Position numbers and translations under genes: made by a program. Source: Bidens hawaiensis (lineage: Eukaryota; Streptophyta; Magnoliopsida; Asterales; Asteraceae). From it: a DNA stretch of 64,000 nt. The notes below the pieces were generated by a model that saw nothing but the letters and a program-made list of their open reading frames with translations, was not told the origin of the DNA and searched no databases. The stretch lies in NCBI GenBank assembly GCA_021521415.1, contig JAIQDT010000669.1, positions 1-64,000 on the forward strand, written 5' to 3'. Positions 54,065 to 64,000 of the stretch are shown here, piece by piece; positions within the stretch are counted from its first letter, which is position 1; each line of letters opens with the position of its first letter.

Positions 54065-55734
54065 CTTTGAGAGAGTCAGTCACACAGCTCCATATTTCCT
54101 AGAACAAAAACACAATAAATGATTATCTATGTAAGAATTGTATCTCCAATTCATTGAATTTAATTTCAAATATAATAAAATTATAAGTAATTTCGTTCTT
54201 AATTTGTAATTCTGTATTTTGTTGTTTCTAGTCGTGATAAAAGTTTGATGTTGCACTTGCACATAAATCCTTCGTTCGCTTAATAAAGATGATGTTGCAC
54301 ATAAATCCTTGGTTTGATTAATAAAAGTTTGATTCTGCACATAAATCCTTGGTTCACTAAGAATGAAGTTAACTCGAACTTTGTATCAAAAACATTCTGT
54401 AACAACCCAAAATTTTAATATAGCTAGAATAGAGGTAAACCCCCTCTTAGCTGAGGGTTACTCTTGTTAAGCGACTTTAAAAGGATAACGGTATCAAATA
54501 AGCTATGCATGTTGCTTAAATCCAATAGTTCCTTGTCTCCCTAACGCAACTTAGGCTAATACGTTCTCTTGATCAACCTTTGTGATGATCAATATAGAAC
54601 TAATTACGAAAGTTTTATGATTCTACATAGTAAGTTAACACTCTGAATTTTAAAAGGTTGAAAATAACAATTTTTGAAACGAAAACCGAATAGGGCATTG
54701 ACATTTAAAAAATGTCATTTGAGTTAATTAATATAAACTCCACAATATTTTAGTTATTAGTTAAATATCAATTTTTGACTCCTGGCCAATATTTTGCTTG
54801 GAGAATGATAACCGAAATATCACCAATATCCCACCAATATATCGCCGATATTTCTGCATAGTTGGAATTCAGTGGACTTCATTGGATTCTCATGTTAAGG
54901 GCATTTCGTATATGGTCCTGGTTCTATATGTAAACGTCTAAAAGCTAGTGTGTTTGTATCTAATATCACAACACAATATGTAACTATTTTGCGAACCAAA
55001 ATAATAGTGAATAATATGTCAAACTGTCAAGTCAATTGGATATCAGCATTTGATTCAGTCACTTATATATATATAAATTACTATATGTATTTAATAAATT
55101 GAGGTCCTGGATCACTCGTCCTGGAATCAATAAATTATATATTCAATGAGATATCAGCATTTGATTCAGTTGTTTATATAATTATATATAAACTTGATGG
55201 TAATACATGTGAAGCAATATATAGGACCATCTCAAAACTTTCAAGTGTCACCAAACAACACAGACAAGGTCACATAAATTTAGGCTTGTAAACGAACCAA
55301 ACGAATACGAACACTTAATCGAACATCTCAAAACTTTCGATTATGTTCGTTTGCTTAACTTCTAAACGAATAGTTCATAAACATAAATGAACATAATATA
55401 ATGTTAATGCTAGTACTTTTGTTTAATTTTAATATGGTAATTTAACTAGTTTTGTATTTTGATTTACATTTTATGGTGCTGTGTAATTTTAAAAAATAGA
55501 AATAAAAAAATAATATAATGTTAACGCTAGTTATTGTTAGTTAAACCACAACACGATGGGGCCGGATTGTTAGTTAAAACTCCAATGTCTATCTGGCAGT
55601 GACGTGACGCTTTAACTAACAACTTTAACTAGCTCCACAATCAAGCTGCCTTATTAACAAATATATCCGTAATTACTAAGTTCAAATTCACTTACAAAAC
55701 TAAAATAAAGATTGAAATGTCATGTTTCATGCAA
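54065..55734. other. Downstream flank, duplicated at 61578-62500
   Basis: Non-coding; it aligns in order with 61578-62490 (for example CAGCTCCATATTTCC, GTAACAACCCAAA, AATAGGGCATTGA, CACCAATATCCCACC). No gene. Confidence 0.6.
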
Positions 55735-56193
55735 GCCTCAATTAACACAAGGCTAAAATCAACCGCGGATCTCCGACTATTCACTTGTTGGTCTAAATTA
55801 CAATAAGACGCTCTAAATTACAATAAGACAATCCACCTTCCATTAAGCAATCTTTTGCAAATCTCGCCATGGCAACCGCCGATCTCCGACTATTCACTTG
55901 TTGGTCTAAAAAATAAGGCCAACCGATCATTAACACTCCTTCAATCACACTCTCTAGAGTCGAGTTTCATCCACTCGGTGAGTTAAGACCTCCTCTTGTG
56001 ACGCCCACCTGAATAAATATTCTCTCTCCACCATCCCTTTTGGCAATTCCTACAACCTCATATGGATTATTATTAGTTAAGTCAGGTCATATGACTCACA
56101 AGAAACTGTGCCCGTTTTTCGCCAGCTTATACCAAAACTCCATGTGTTTATCCTTGTCAATACAACAAGGCTTCTAAAACTAACATATATAAC

Positions 56194-56372
56194 TGTTGAT
56201 TCAGTTGAGAGAGAGAGAGAGAGATTGATTAGAGAATGAAGTAAGTGAATCTTATTATTTTGTTACTGAATACAAACTAATCATTCGCTTATATATACTA
56301 ACCGACTAACCAACTGACAGAAATAAACTTTACCTACTTATGTACACGTGGCTAAGTCAATAATAGTCAACA
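56194..56372 (-). repeat. LTR (normal 3' copy)
   Basis: 179 bp, TGTTGATTC...AGTCAACA on the plus strand, with a GA microsatellite near its outer end. Confidence 0.92.
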
Positions 56373-56383
56373 TCCCCCCTCAG

Positions 56384-58061
56384 TTGGAGATGTGGAAATC
56401 CCCAACTTGGACAACAAAACAGAATGTTGTGAAGATGATAAACTCTTTGTGAAAAGATCTGCAAGCTGATCAGCAGTCCGGGTATGAAGCAAATTAATTA
56501 ACCCTTCTTGTAATTTCTCCCGAACAAAACGACAATCAAGCTCAATATGTTTTGTACGTTCGTGGAATACAGGGTTTTTAGCAATATATATTGCTGCTTG
56601 ACTGTCACATTTAAGTGGGATTGGAGTAATGTTCGAAACCGAAAACTCAGATAACAAACGAGTTAACCATGCAAGCTCAGCTGTGACTCGTCTAAGAGAA
56701 CGATATTCTGCTTCAGCAGAACTAAGAGAAACTGTAGGTTGTTTTTTAGATTTCCATGAAATCGGACTTCCACCCAAAGTAATATAGTAACCACTAACTG
56801 ATCTTCGAGTATTAGGACATGCAGCCCAATCTGAATCACAATAGGCTAGTAGGTCAAGACTAGGATTGTTATTAAAGAACAACCCCTGAGAAACAGTTTG
56901 TTTAACATAACCAAGAGTGTGTAAAGCTGCATTCCAATGAGGGAGACAAGGATCTTGCATAAACTGACTTAAGAACTGAACAGCAAAAGCTAAATCTGGC
57001 CGAGTATGAGCAAGGTAGTTTAATTTGCCTACCAACCGACGATATCGCATGGGATCCAGCAGAGGTGAACCTTCTTTAGTTTTAAGTTGGCAATTAGGAG
57101 GCAACGGACAAGGATTAGCATGTATCTCAAAAGAACTAAATTCTTTTAGCAAATCATTGGCAAACTTTCTTTGTGACATTATAACTCCATTGGGTTCTTT
57201 TAACACTTCAATGCCCAGGAAATAGTTCAAAGATCCAAGATCTTTGATACGAAAAGTAGAGTGTTAGAAGGCTTTTAGAGCATCAATTTCTTTAGAATTG
57301 TTTCCTGTTAACAAAATATCATCAACATAAACTGCTGCATAGACAACGGAAGATCCCATTTCCTTTGAAAACAAAGAGTAATCATTTGGAGACCTCACAT
57401 ATCCCTTGGATTTTAAAGCTTGAGATAACTTGCCATACCATTGTCTAGAAGCTTGTTTCAAGCCATATAATGATTTTTGCAGCTTCAAAACATAATTGGA
57501 AGGTAACTCCATACCTTGTGGAGGACACATATAAATGTCCTCATCCAAATCACCATGCAAAAAAGCATTATCAACATCAAGTTGATATAAAGGCCAAGAC
57601 TTTTTAGTAGCTACAGCAATTAAACTACTAATAGTAGTCATTTTCACAACAGGTGAAAATGTTTCATTATAATCAATTCCAGCTTGTTGTGTGTCACCAC
57701 GAACCACCAACCTAGCTTTACACCGTTCAACAGTTCCATTTGCATGATACTTCACTTTATACACCCATTTAGACTTAATAGCCTTTTTACCAACAGGCAG
57801 GGGTATAATTGTCCAAGTTTTATTTGCAGCAAGGGCATCAAATTCCTTCTGCATAGCTGCTATCCAAGCAGGATGTTGTGCAGCTTCTTTAAAAGATGAA
57901 GGCTCAGACACATTATTAATAGAGTGTAGAAGGTTCTTATTTTGATCAGACAATGAAGTGGAATGCGTGTTATTAGGAAAAGAACAATTATTAGTAATGG
58001 TGTGGAAACAACAATGTAAAAAATCATCACTATCTAGAGTAGATGAAGTATGATTACACAC
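56384..58061 (-). pseudogene. copia reverse transcriptase and RNase H, one stop
   Basis: Minus-strand 58061-57264 carries reverse transcriptase: ALVA-type start lost, then [18 protein letters not shown], the [15 protein letters not shown] strand, and YVDD at 57318-57329. A TAA at 57264-57266 interrupts it; the same frame resumes and runs 57230-56367 with the NYFLGIEV segment and RNase H (AYCDSDWAACP, SLSSAEAEYRS, KHIELDCRFVREK). So one nonsense change separates two otherwise sound halves. The lineage looks like the short-LTR Ale/Retrofit type. It is not autonomous because gag and protease are missing. Confidence 0.88.
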
Positions 58062-58280
58062 ATAATCTTGTAAATATGAAGGTGGATTAATGGTTCTTGA
58101 TGATCTGCGGATAGAAGATTCAGAAGGAACAGAATGAGAAGAAGGTTCGGGAGGATTAGAATGAGAGGATAAATCATGATGAGAATAAGAACTGTCTAAA
58201 GATGGAATGGAGTGAAATCAAAATCTTGAAACAACTGAGAAAACGAATCAGAAGCATTAAAAATATGTGAATTTTTTGAG

Positions 58281-58988
58281 TTATGAACAGAAGGGAAAAT
58301 GTGTTCTAAGAACAACATCCCTGGAAGTGAAAACAGAATGGGAGTTCAAGTTATATAACTTGTATCCTTTCTTTCCCATTGGATAACCAATAAAGATACA
58401 TGGATTTGCTCTTGGTTGAAACTTGTCACGACCAGATTTTAAAGTAGATGCATAACATAAGCATCCAAAACTTCTCAAATGATCATAAGAAGGAGATTTA
58501 TTAAAAAGAATTTCATAAGGAGATTTATTTTTAAGAACTGTAGTAGGAAATAGGTTGATTAAATGAGTAGCTGTGAGAATACAGTCACCCCAAAATTGGA
58601 TTGGTAATTTTGATTGAAAGAATAATGCTCTAGCTATTTCTAGGAGATGTTTATGTTTTCGTTCCACGATGCCATTTTGTTGTGAAACCCCAACACATAT
58701 GGTTTGGTGGAAAATACCTTTGGACTTAAAAAATTCTGCTTGTGTAATCCCAGATCCAAGTTCAAAAGCATTATCAGATCTAATGCTCTTGACTTTAGTT
58801 CCAAATTGGGTTTCAACCATAATTAAGAACCCTTGAAGTATGTTAAAAGCATTACTATTGTGAGACAATAAGTGAGTCCATGTTGTCCTACTAAAGTCAT
58901 CTACATTTATAAGAAAGTACTTAAACCCATTGTAGGTAGCAGTTTTATATGGACCCCATGTGTCAATATGTATAAGATCAAAAATCTT
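58281..58988 (-). pseudogene. copia integrase, N-terminally truncated
   Basis: Minus-strand frame 58868-58281, with coding similarity continuing up to 58988 (HIDTWGPYKT and DDFSRTTW segments). SIRSDNAFELG and VSQQNGIVERKHKHLLE supply the second and third acidic catalytic residues, and FWGDCILTATHLIN follows. The zinc-binding part is gone because the inverted LTR is joined at 58989. Near 58281 a one-base frame change cuts it from the reverse transcriptase frame. Confidence 0.85.
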
Positions 58989-58989
58989 A

Positions 58990-59163
58990 GTTGACTATTA
59001 TTGACTTAGCCACGTGTACATAAGTAGGTAAAGTTTATTTCTGTTAGTTGGTTAGTCGGTTAGTATATATAAGCGAATGATTAGTTTGTATTCAGTAACA
59101 AAATAATAAGATTCACTTACTTCATTCTCTAATCAATCTCTCTCTCTCTCAACTGAATCAACA
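58990..59163 (+). repeat. Inverted LTR copy
   Basis: 174 bp, the reverse complement of 56194-56372, lacking only the first base or two of its U3 end at the junction with integrase. Confidence 0.92.
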
Positions 59164-59188
59164 ATAACTGACTTCATTCATTCATTGA

Positions 59189-59518
59189 GGGTATGGTTGA
59201 CGAATTTAAACGGAAGCACATATCTGAACGAGGTAGAATAATTAAGCTAGAACAAATTAAAATTAATGTGAAGAAGCATTTGTTGGCCCTAAAAAGTTAT
59301 TAAAATTATATTTAGTGTTGTGATGAGCCAAAAATGTAAAAAGAATATGACAACGAATGTAAAAAAACGAACTAATAAAAAGTAATGTGAAGAAGCATTT
59401 CATGTCCGTTCTGTTTAACTAATTGAACAAAACTTTTTGTTCATACTCACCTGTTCATTAAATAAACGAACTTTTCGCCTAATGGTTCATGAACGGTTCT
59501 AAAGCTATGTTTGGTTCG
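59189..59518. other. Spacer, duplicated relative to 51150-51480
   Basis: Non-coding; shares blocks (GTGAAGAAGCATTTGTTGGCC, TGAACGGTTC) with the spacer before the previous UGT76 gene. Confidence 0.5.
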
Positions 59519-59799
59519 CAGGGCCGGCTCGCTCAACGAATGTGGAGGCCTAAATCAAAACAAGATTTTGTGGCCTTTTCATGACAATTGTTAAGGAAAA
59601 AAATTGTTTATTACAAGTTTTGAAGTCATAAAATATACTTTAGTAACAATCAAGCCTACCACCACACTAATACATTACTTTGAGTTTACTTTACCCATTA
59701 TAATAAATCTACATATAATTTTTTTTTGAACTTGGGGGGCCTTAATTAAGTGTGTGCCTAAAGCCTTGACTTGTTTTCGCTATCTCACGAGCCCCCCTG
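59519..59799. mobile_element. hAT-type MITE with 8-bp target duplication
   Basis: A 281-bp element with inverted ends CAGGGCCGGCTCG (left) and CAGGGGGGCTCGT (complement of the right), flanked by the perfect 8-bp duplication TTGGTTCG (59511-59518, 59800-59807). Non-coding. Confidence 0.88.
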
Positions 59800-60086
59800 T
59801 TGGTTCGTTTACGTGCCTATCTAGACTGGAACACATAGCCAACTTGGGTGTTTAATTTTGGATACGTGTAATTGGTTAATTTTTTTGCAAGATAGTTAAA
59901 TGACTATTTTGATTTTTGTTGTTAAAAAGAACACCAATGTTGAAGATTAAGTCAGTTATCAAATTCAATTTGTATACAACTAAGGACTTTTAATTGGTCA
60001 AAGAAGGGAGCTAATAATAATACTGAATGCAAACCATTCTAGCAAAAAACAATTCATTAATCTTTGCTCTTTGAGTCTTACTGAGC

Positions 60087-61577
60087 ATGGAGACCCCGAG
60101 AAGCGTTAACAAATTTCGGAGAATAATATTGTTTCCGCTACCTTTCCAGGGTCATATCAATCCCATGCTTCAGTTAGCAAACATTCTACACGCCCGCGGT
60201 TTCAAGATCACCATTATACACGCCGAATACAACTCTCCTAACCCTTCCAACTATCCTCACTTCACCTTCAAACCCATCAAGGACCGGTTTTTGGAGATCG
60301 CTCACCAGTTGCCTACAAACCGAAACGGTGCTTATTTTGTGGAGTATCTAAATTAAAGTTGTGTGGATCCTTTTAGAGATTGTCTGGCTGCGATGTTGGC
60401 AGAACCCGGTGAAGAAAGAGTTGCTTGTTTGATTGCGGATGGGGGTTTCTACTTCACGCAGGCGGTTGCTGATGATCTGAAGCTACCTCGGATAGTGCTT
60501 AGGACAAGCAGTCTCGGTTGCGGTCTTGCTTACGACGCTTTACCCTTTAGTTCTATAAAAGATTGGTTTTACTTGACAAAAGAAGGTTGGTCATATTTCG
60601 TTGCATATGTAACTGTTGCTTCCAAATTTAGTTTTATTTTACATACTAAAATTAAAACATACATTATATGATACACTCTAAATGTTAGATCATTGTTTCC
60701 AGACTCAGATTATGAAGCATCTGTACCACAATATCCACTTCTGAGAATCAAAGACATTGTAAAGATGTCAAACTACCCACAAAGCATGGGAGACTTTCTC
60801 ACCAACATGCTTAATCAGATGAAAGCATCATCAGGAATAATATGGAACACCTTCAAAGAACTCGAAGAATCTGCTCTAGAAACTATCTCCCAAGATTTTC
60901 CGGTTCCAAGCTTCACTTTAGGTCCATTCCATAAATATTTCCCAGCGTCTTCAAGCAGTTTGATTGAGCAAGACCGGACTATTCTCTCATGACTAGACAA
61001 ACAACCTCCCAAGTCAGTAATATATGTTAGCTTTGGAAGTGTTGCACATATAACCGAGTCAGAATTTCAAGAGGTGGCACATGGGTTGGATAATATCGGT
61101 TTACCATTTTTGTGGGTGGTCCGACCTGGAATCGTCATTGGTTCAGAATGGCTCGAGGCATTACCTGAAAAGTTCTTAGAAAGAATGGGAGATAGGGGGC
61201 GGATAGTGAAATGGTCTCCCCAACAAGAAGTACTAGCTCATCCTGCGACGGGTTGTTTTTGGACTCACAGTGGATGGAATTCAACAATGGAGAGTATATG
61301 CGAAGAAGTTCCCATGATTTGTTCTCCGTGTTTTGGTGACCAACCAATAAATGCAAGACATGTGAGTGAAGTTTGGAAGATTGGTGTTTTGTTGGAGGAT
61401 GGGTTTGAAAGTGTGGGAATTGAGAAGGCGATTAAACGAGTAATGATGGACAAAGAAGGAGAGGAAATGCGTGAGAGAATAAGTTGTCTTAAGGAGAAGT
61501 TAAACCTCTCACTTGAAGAAGGTGGCTCTTCGTCTCAGTCATTAAACAACTTGGTCGATTATATTTCATCGTTCTGA
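60087..61577 (+). pseudogene. UGT76 gene with two nonsense codons
   Basis: Exons 60087-60585 and 60703-61577 (donor GT at 60586, acceptor AG at 60701-60702) would encode 457 residues, the nearest relative of the copy at 51746. Two lesions: TAA at 60354-60356 (codon 90, AAA in the relative) and TGA at 60990-60992 (codon 263, Trp in all paralogs). The frame is otherwise undamaged: His in [12 protein letters not shown], Asp in IADGGFYFTQAVADD, and a full PSPG box. ADGG replaces SDAG next to the catalytic Asp. The intron is 117 bp against 945 bp in the sister. It is a pseudogene unless the reads are wrong. Confidence 0.88.
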
Positions 61578-62499
61578 TTTTGAAAAAATCAGACATGCAG
61601 CTCCATATTTCCAATAGCAAAAATACAATAAATGATTATGTTCATGTAACTAGAGAGTTGTAGTGAATGAAAGAATTGTATCTCTAGTGGAATTTAATTT
61701 CAAGTATATAAAAAATACAAGTGATTTCGTTCTTAATTTGTGCTTATGTATTTGGTATTTCTGAATGATAAAAGCTTGATGTTGTACTGAATCCTTGGTT
61801 GAACATTAGTTTATTATAATGATGAAAACTCGAACTGATTGTAATAACACCAACAATGAATTTAACTCAAACTCTGTACTATAAACAATCATACTGTAAC
61901 AACCCAAATTTTTAATATCGGTTAAACGATATCATATAAGCTATGCCTATTGCTTGAATCCAATAGCTCGTTGTCTCACTAACACAACTTAGGCTAATGC
62001 GTTCTCTTGATCAACCTTTGTGATGATCAATATAGATTATAGAACTAATTATGATGGACTTTTATGATTCTGCTTAAGGTAAGTCTCTGTATTCAAAAGG
62101 TTGAAAATAACAATTTATAACGAAAACCGAATAGGGCATTGAAATTTAAAAACTGTCAAATAAGTCAATTAATACAAACACCACAAATTTTTTACTCCTA
62201 GCCGATACTTGAACCGATATTTTGTTTGGGGACCAATAACAAATATATCACCAATATCCCACCGATATATCGCCGATATTAACTACATAGTTGGAAATTC
62301 AGTGGACTTCAATGGATTCTCATGTTAAGAGTGTTTCGTATATGATCCCGGTTCTATCTGTAAACGTCGAAAAGTGTGTTTGTATCTAATATCACAACAA
62401 GATATGTAACTATTTACAAACCAAAATACTAGCGAATAATATGTCAACTCAATGGGATATCAGCATCTGATTCAGTCACTTATTATCATTCACAAAGAA
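61578..62499. other. Downstream flank, duplicate of 54065-55070
   Basis: Non-coding; collinear with the flank of the previous copy. Confidence 0.6.
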
Positions 62500-62640
62500 G
62501 AGTGTTTGATCTGCGCGCTAACCTGTTCTTATGATCAACGGATTAATGCAAGATACGTAACAGATGTTTGGAATGTAGGAGTTATGTTGGATAACGAGAC
62601 AAACCGGGAGGAGACTGGAATCCAGGACCTCTTTTGATAT
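62500..62640 (+). pseudogene. UGT76 C-terminal fragment
   Basis: About 125 bp reading [20 protein letters not shown] and VMLDNETNREETG, closest to the intronless pseudogene at 49170. It begins at the end of the PSPG box and stops soon after, followed by a near-duplicate of its own last 35 bp (62606-62636 and 62641-62671). It is a scrap from unequal exchange or partial duplication. Confidence 0.75.
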
Positions 62641-62671
62641 GAACCGAGAGGAGACTGGAATCCTGGACCTC

Positions 62672-62905
62672 TTTTGTGGACCCGTGGAGGTAGAGAGGGC
62701 AACCGCCGCCGCTGGTTTTCACTTTTGTTATGCTCTCTGCACTATATGCATATAATATGTAAAACATGTGGCACAAAAACAATGGTTCAGATTTTTATTA
62801 ATAGTAACATCTGTAAGCGTTACAAGGTTTAGATTCGGTTACAAAACTAAAATAAAGATTGAAATGTCATGTTGCATACAAGCTTCATTTAACACAAGGC
62901 TAAAG
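62672..62905. other. Spacer and 3' untranslated region of the UGT709-like gene
   Basis: The right part (62880-62905) is shared with 55735-55765 and is the 3' end of the reverse gene. Confidence 0.5.
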
Positions 62906-64000
62906 TCATACCATAAGACGATCGTGTGTTTTCATAGCTTTAATGTCGTTAACTAGACGCTCCAAGTTATTATAAGAGGATCCACCTTCCATCAAGCAGT
63001 CTTTTGCAGATTTTGCCATGTCATCAGCCGATTTCCTAAACTCGTCTTTCCTAGTATCCATCAACTCTCTCACCGTCTTCTCGACAATCACTCGGTCACA
63101 AGTATCCTTCATATCCAACCCCAACTTCCATACTTCCGCCACAAACCTACTATTCACTTGTTGGTCCAAAAAATATGGCCAACAAATCATTGGCACACCT
63201 TCAATCACACACTCGAGAGTCGAGTTCCACCCACTGTGTGTTAAAAACCCACCCACCGCTCCATGAGCCAAGACCTCCTCCTGTGGAGCCCACTCGACTA
63301 TATAACCTCTCTCCTCGGTCCCTTTAGCCAGTTCCAACGGGACCTCAGAACCATCACTGGTAATCGATTCGGGCCGTATGACCCACAAGAAACGGGACCC
63401 ACTATTCACCAACCCATACCAAAACTCCATGTATTGCTCCTTTGTCATTACAGCAAGACTTCCAAAACTAACGTAAATAACCGACTTCGGTGGTTGCGAG
63501 TCCAACCACGTAATGCAACTCATATCTTCTTTCCACAAACTGTTTGAAGAAGGCTGTGATGATGTTGAATGGCCCGCTAGCCTGTACTTAAGATGCGAGT
63601 GAAGCGGGCCGATTGTGTACAGATTTGGACAGTATGCGCGTATTTGGGCCAGTATCGGGCCTTCTAAGTCATCAAACGTGTTAAGTATAAGCCCATGGGC
63701 TCGTGGGTTTTCTGTTATTTCAGGTAGGTACAGGTTCAAGTTTGGGTCTGATAAATCACCCGAACGACAAAACATTGGAAGATCACGCCGCCTAAAGAAG
63801 CCTTCCATACCCGGTATACTCTTTATTGGTGTATCCAAATCATCATCTACTGGAAAGTAATTAACCAAATAAATATATAATTTTGTTTAGGAAATTAAAT
63901 AAGTTTGATAAGCGATAACTAATAACGAACCTGAAAACGGTAGTTCACCCGATTCAATAAGCTTCGGAAGACAAAAGAAAACCCAAAGGCAACAAGCACT
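62906..64000 (-). CDS. UGT709-like UDP-glucosyltransferase (partial at window edge)
   Basis: Minus strand. Exon 2 is 63849-62906 (stop TGA at 62906-62908). An intron of 81 bp (63850-63930, GT donor and CCAG acceptor) separates it from exon 1, which enters from the window edge (64000-63931, ending with LPKLIESGELPFS). Exon 2 begins VDDDLDTPIKSIPGMEGFFR. It contains VIYVSFGSLAVMTKEQYMEF, a PSPG box from WAPQEEVLAHGAVGGFLTHS to a closing Asp-Gln-Gln, and a normal C-terminus. The IPGMEGFFRRRDLP and ENPRAHGLILNTFDDL segments are those of UGT709/UGT85-related enzymes; UGT709C2 glucosylates 7-deoxyloganetic acid, but the acceptor here is unknown. No lesion was seen. The catalytic His lies outside the window. 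Confidence 0.88.

Larger units (their letters stand above)
56194..59163 (-). mobile_element. Ty1/copia element with inverted LTRs, 5' truncated
   Basis: A perfect 5-bp target duplication ATAAC (56189-56193, 59164-59168) bounds the unit. The left LTR (56194-56372) is the normal 3' LTR for the minus-strand pol, with a polypurine tract (56373-56383) beside it. The right LTR (58990-59163) is the same sequence in the opposite orientation, joined by its U3 end to the middle of integrase. gag, protease and the primer site are absent. The LTR copies differ only in (GA)n length and one base, so the event is recent. Confidence 0.9.
55735..59188 (-). pseudogene. UGT709-like fragment, interrupted by copia
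   Basis: The minus-strand C-terminal part of a UGT709-like gene: 55735-56193 (including 3' sequence shared with 62880-62900) and its continuation at 59164-59188. Stops and indels are frequent, and the phrase CCGACTATTCACTTGTTGGTC is duplicated at about 55774 and 55887. A copia element sits in the segment that encodes the VIYVSFGS strand. Homology ends at the same right-hand point as in the fragment at 50830-51150. It is non-functional. Confidence 0.8.

Overview
This is a plant nuclear window, most likely from the daisy family (Asteraceae). It holds a tandem cluster of UGT76-type family-1 glycosyltransferase genes resembling the group that contains Stevia UGT76G1, many in pieces, embedded in AT-rich DNA full of Ty1/copia retrotransposons, Helitrons and MITEs. 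The family assignment is inference from protein similarity and repeat style. No tRNA, rRNA or CRISPR array was seen.

Layout. 0-5.2 kb: UGT76 scraps, a hAT-like MITE, AT microsatellites, and a large imperfect inverted repeat whose arms are both relics of UGT76 exon 1. 6.4-13.7 kb: one dead UGT76 gene split by a copia element and by a Tourist-like element. 14.5-15.6 kb: a UGT76 gene that has lost its C-terminal donor-binding half. 15.7-34 kb: exon-like host fragments next to a Helitron end, split by a young non-autonomous copia element (17118-32523), which is itself split by a young, apparently complete 12.3 kb copia element (19749-32091). The inner element has a long gag, a full pol, and an extra 3' ORF broken by one TAG. 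35.7-39.3 kb: a Helitron delimited at both ends, with a helicase remnant. 41.7-43.6 kb: a Helitron end about 195 bp upstream of the only UGT76 gene in the window with a fully open reading frame (41953-43579). 44-49 kb: Helitron and GC-motif repeats. 49.2-64 kb: three successive blocks pairing a forward UGT76 gene with a reverse UGT709-like sequence. The UGT76 copies carry four lesions, one nonsense codon, and two nonsense codons respectively. The last UGT709-like gene (62906 to the window edge) looks intact.

The intact UGTs are expected to be cytosolic enzymes moving glucose from UDP-glucose to small lipophilic acceptors. The acceptors cannot be read from the sequence. The cluster shows birth and death by tandem duplication, with decay through point nonsense, short indels and transposon insertion.

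Most notable structures: about 36 copies of the octamer-like motif GCGAAGTT/AACTTCGC, restricted to the noncoding parts of the inner element; splice-acceptor-like tracts just before each of its three ORFs; a copia insertion (56194-59163) whose two LTRs are inverted yet which is bounded by a perfect 5-bp target duplication; and the UGT-derived inverted repeat at 4.3-5.2 kb, which could make a hairpin RNA. All counts and alignments were made by eye.
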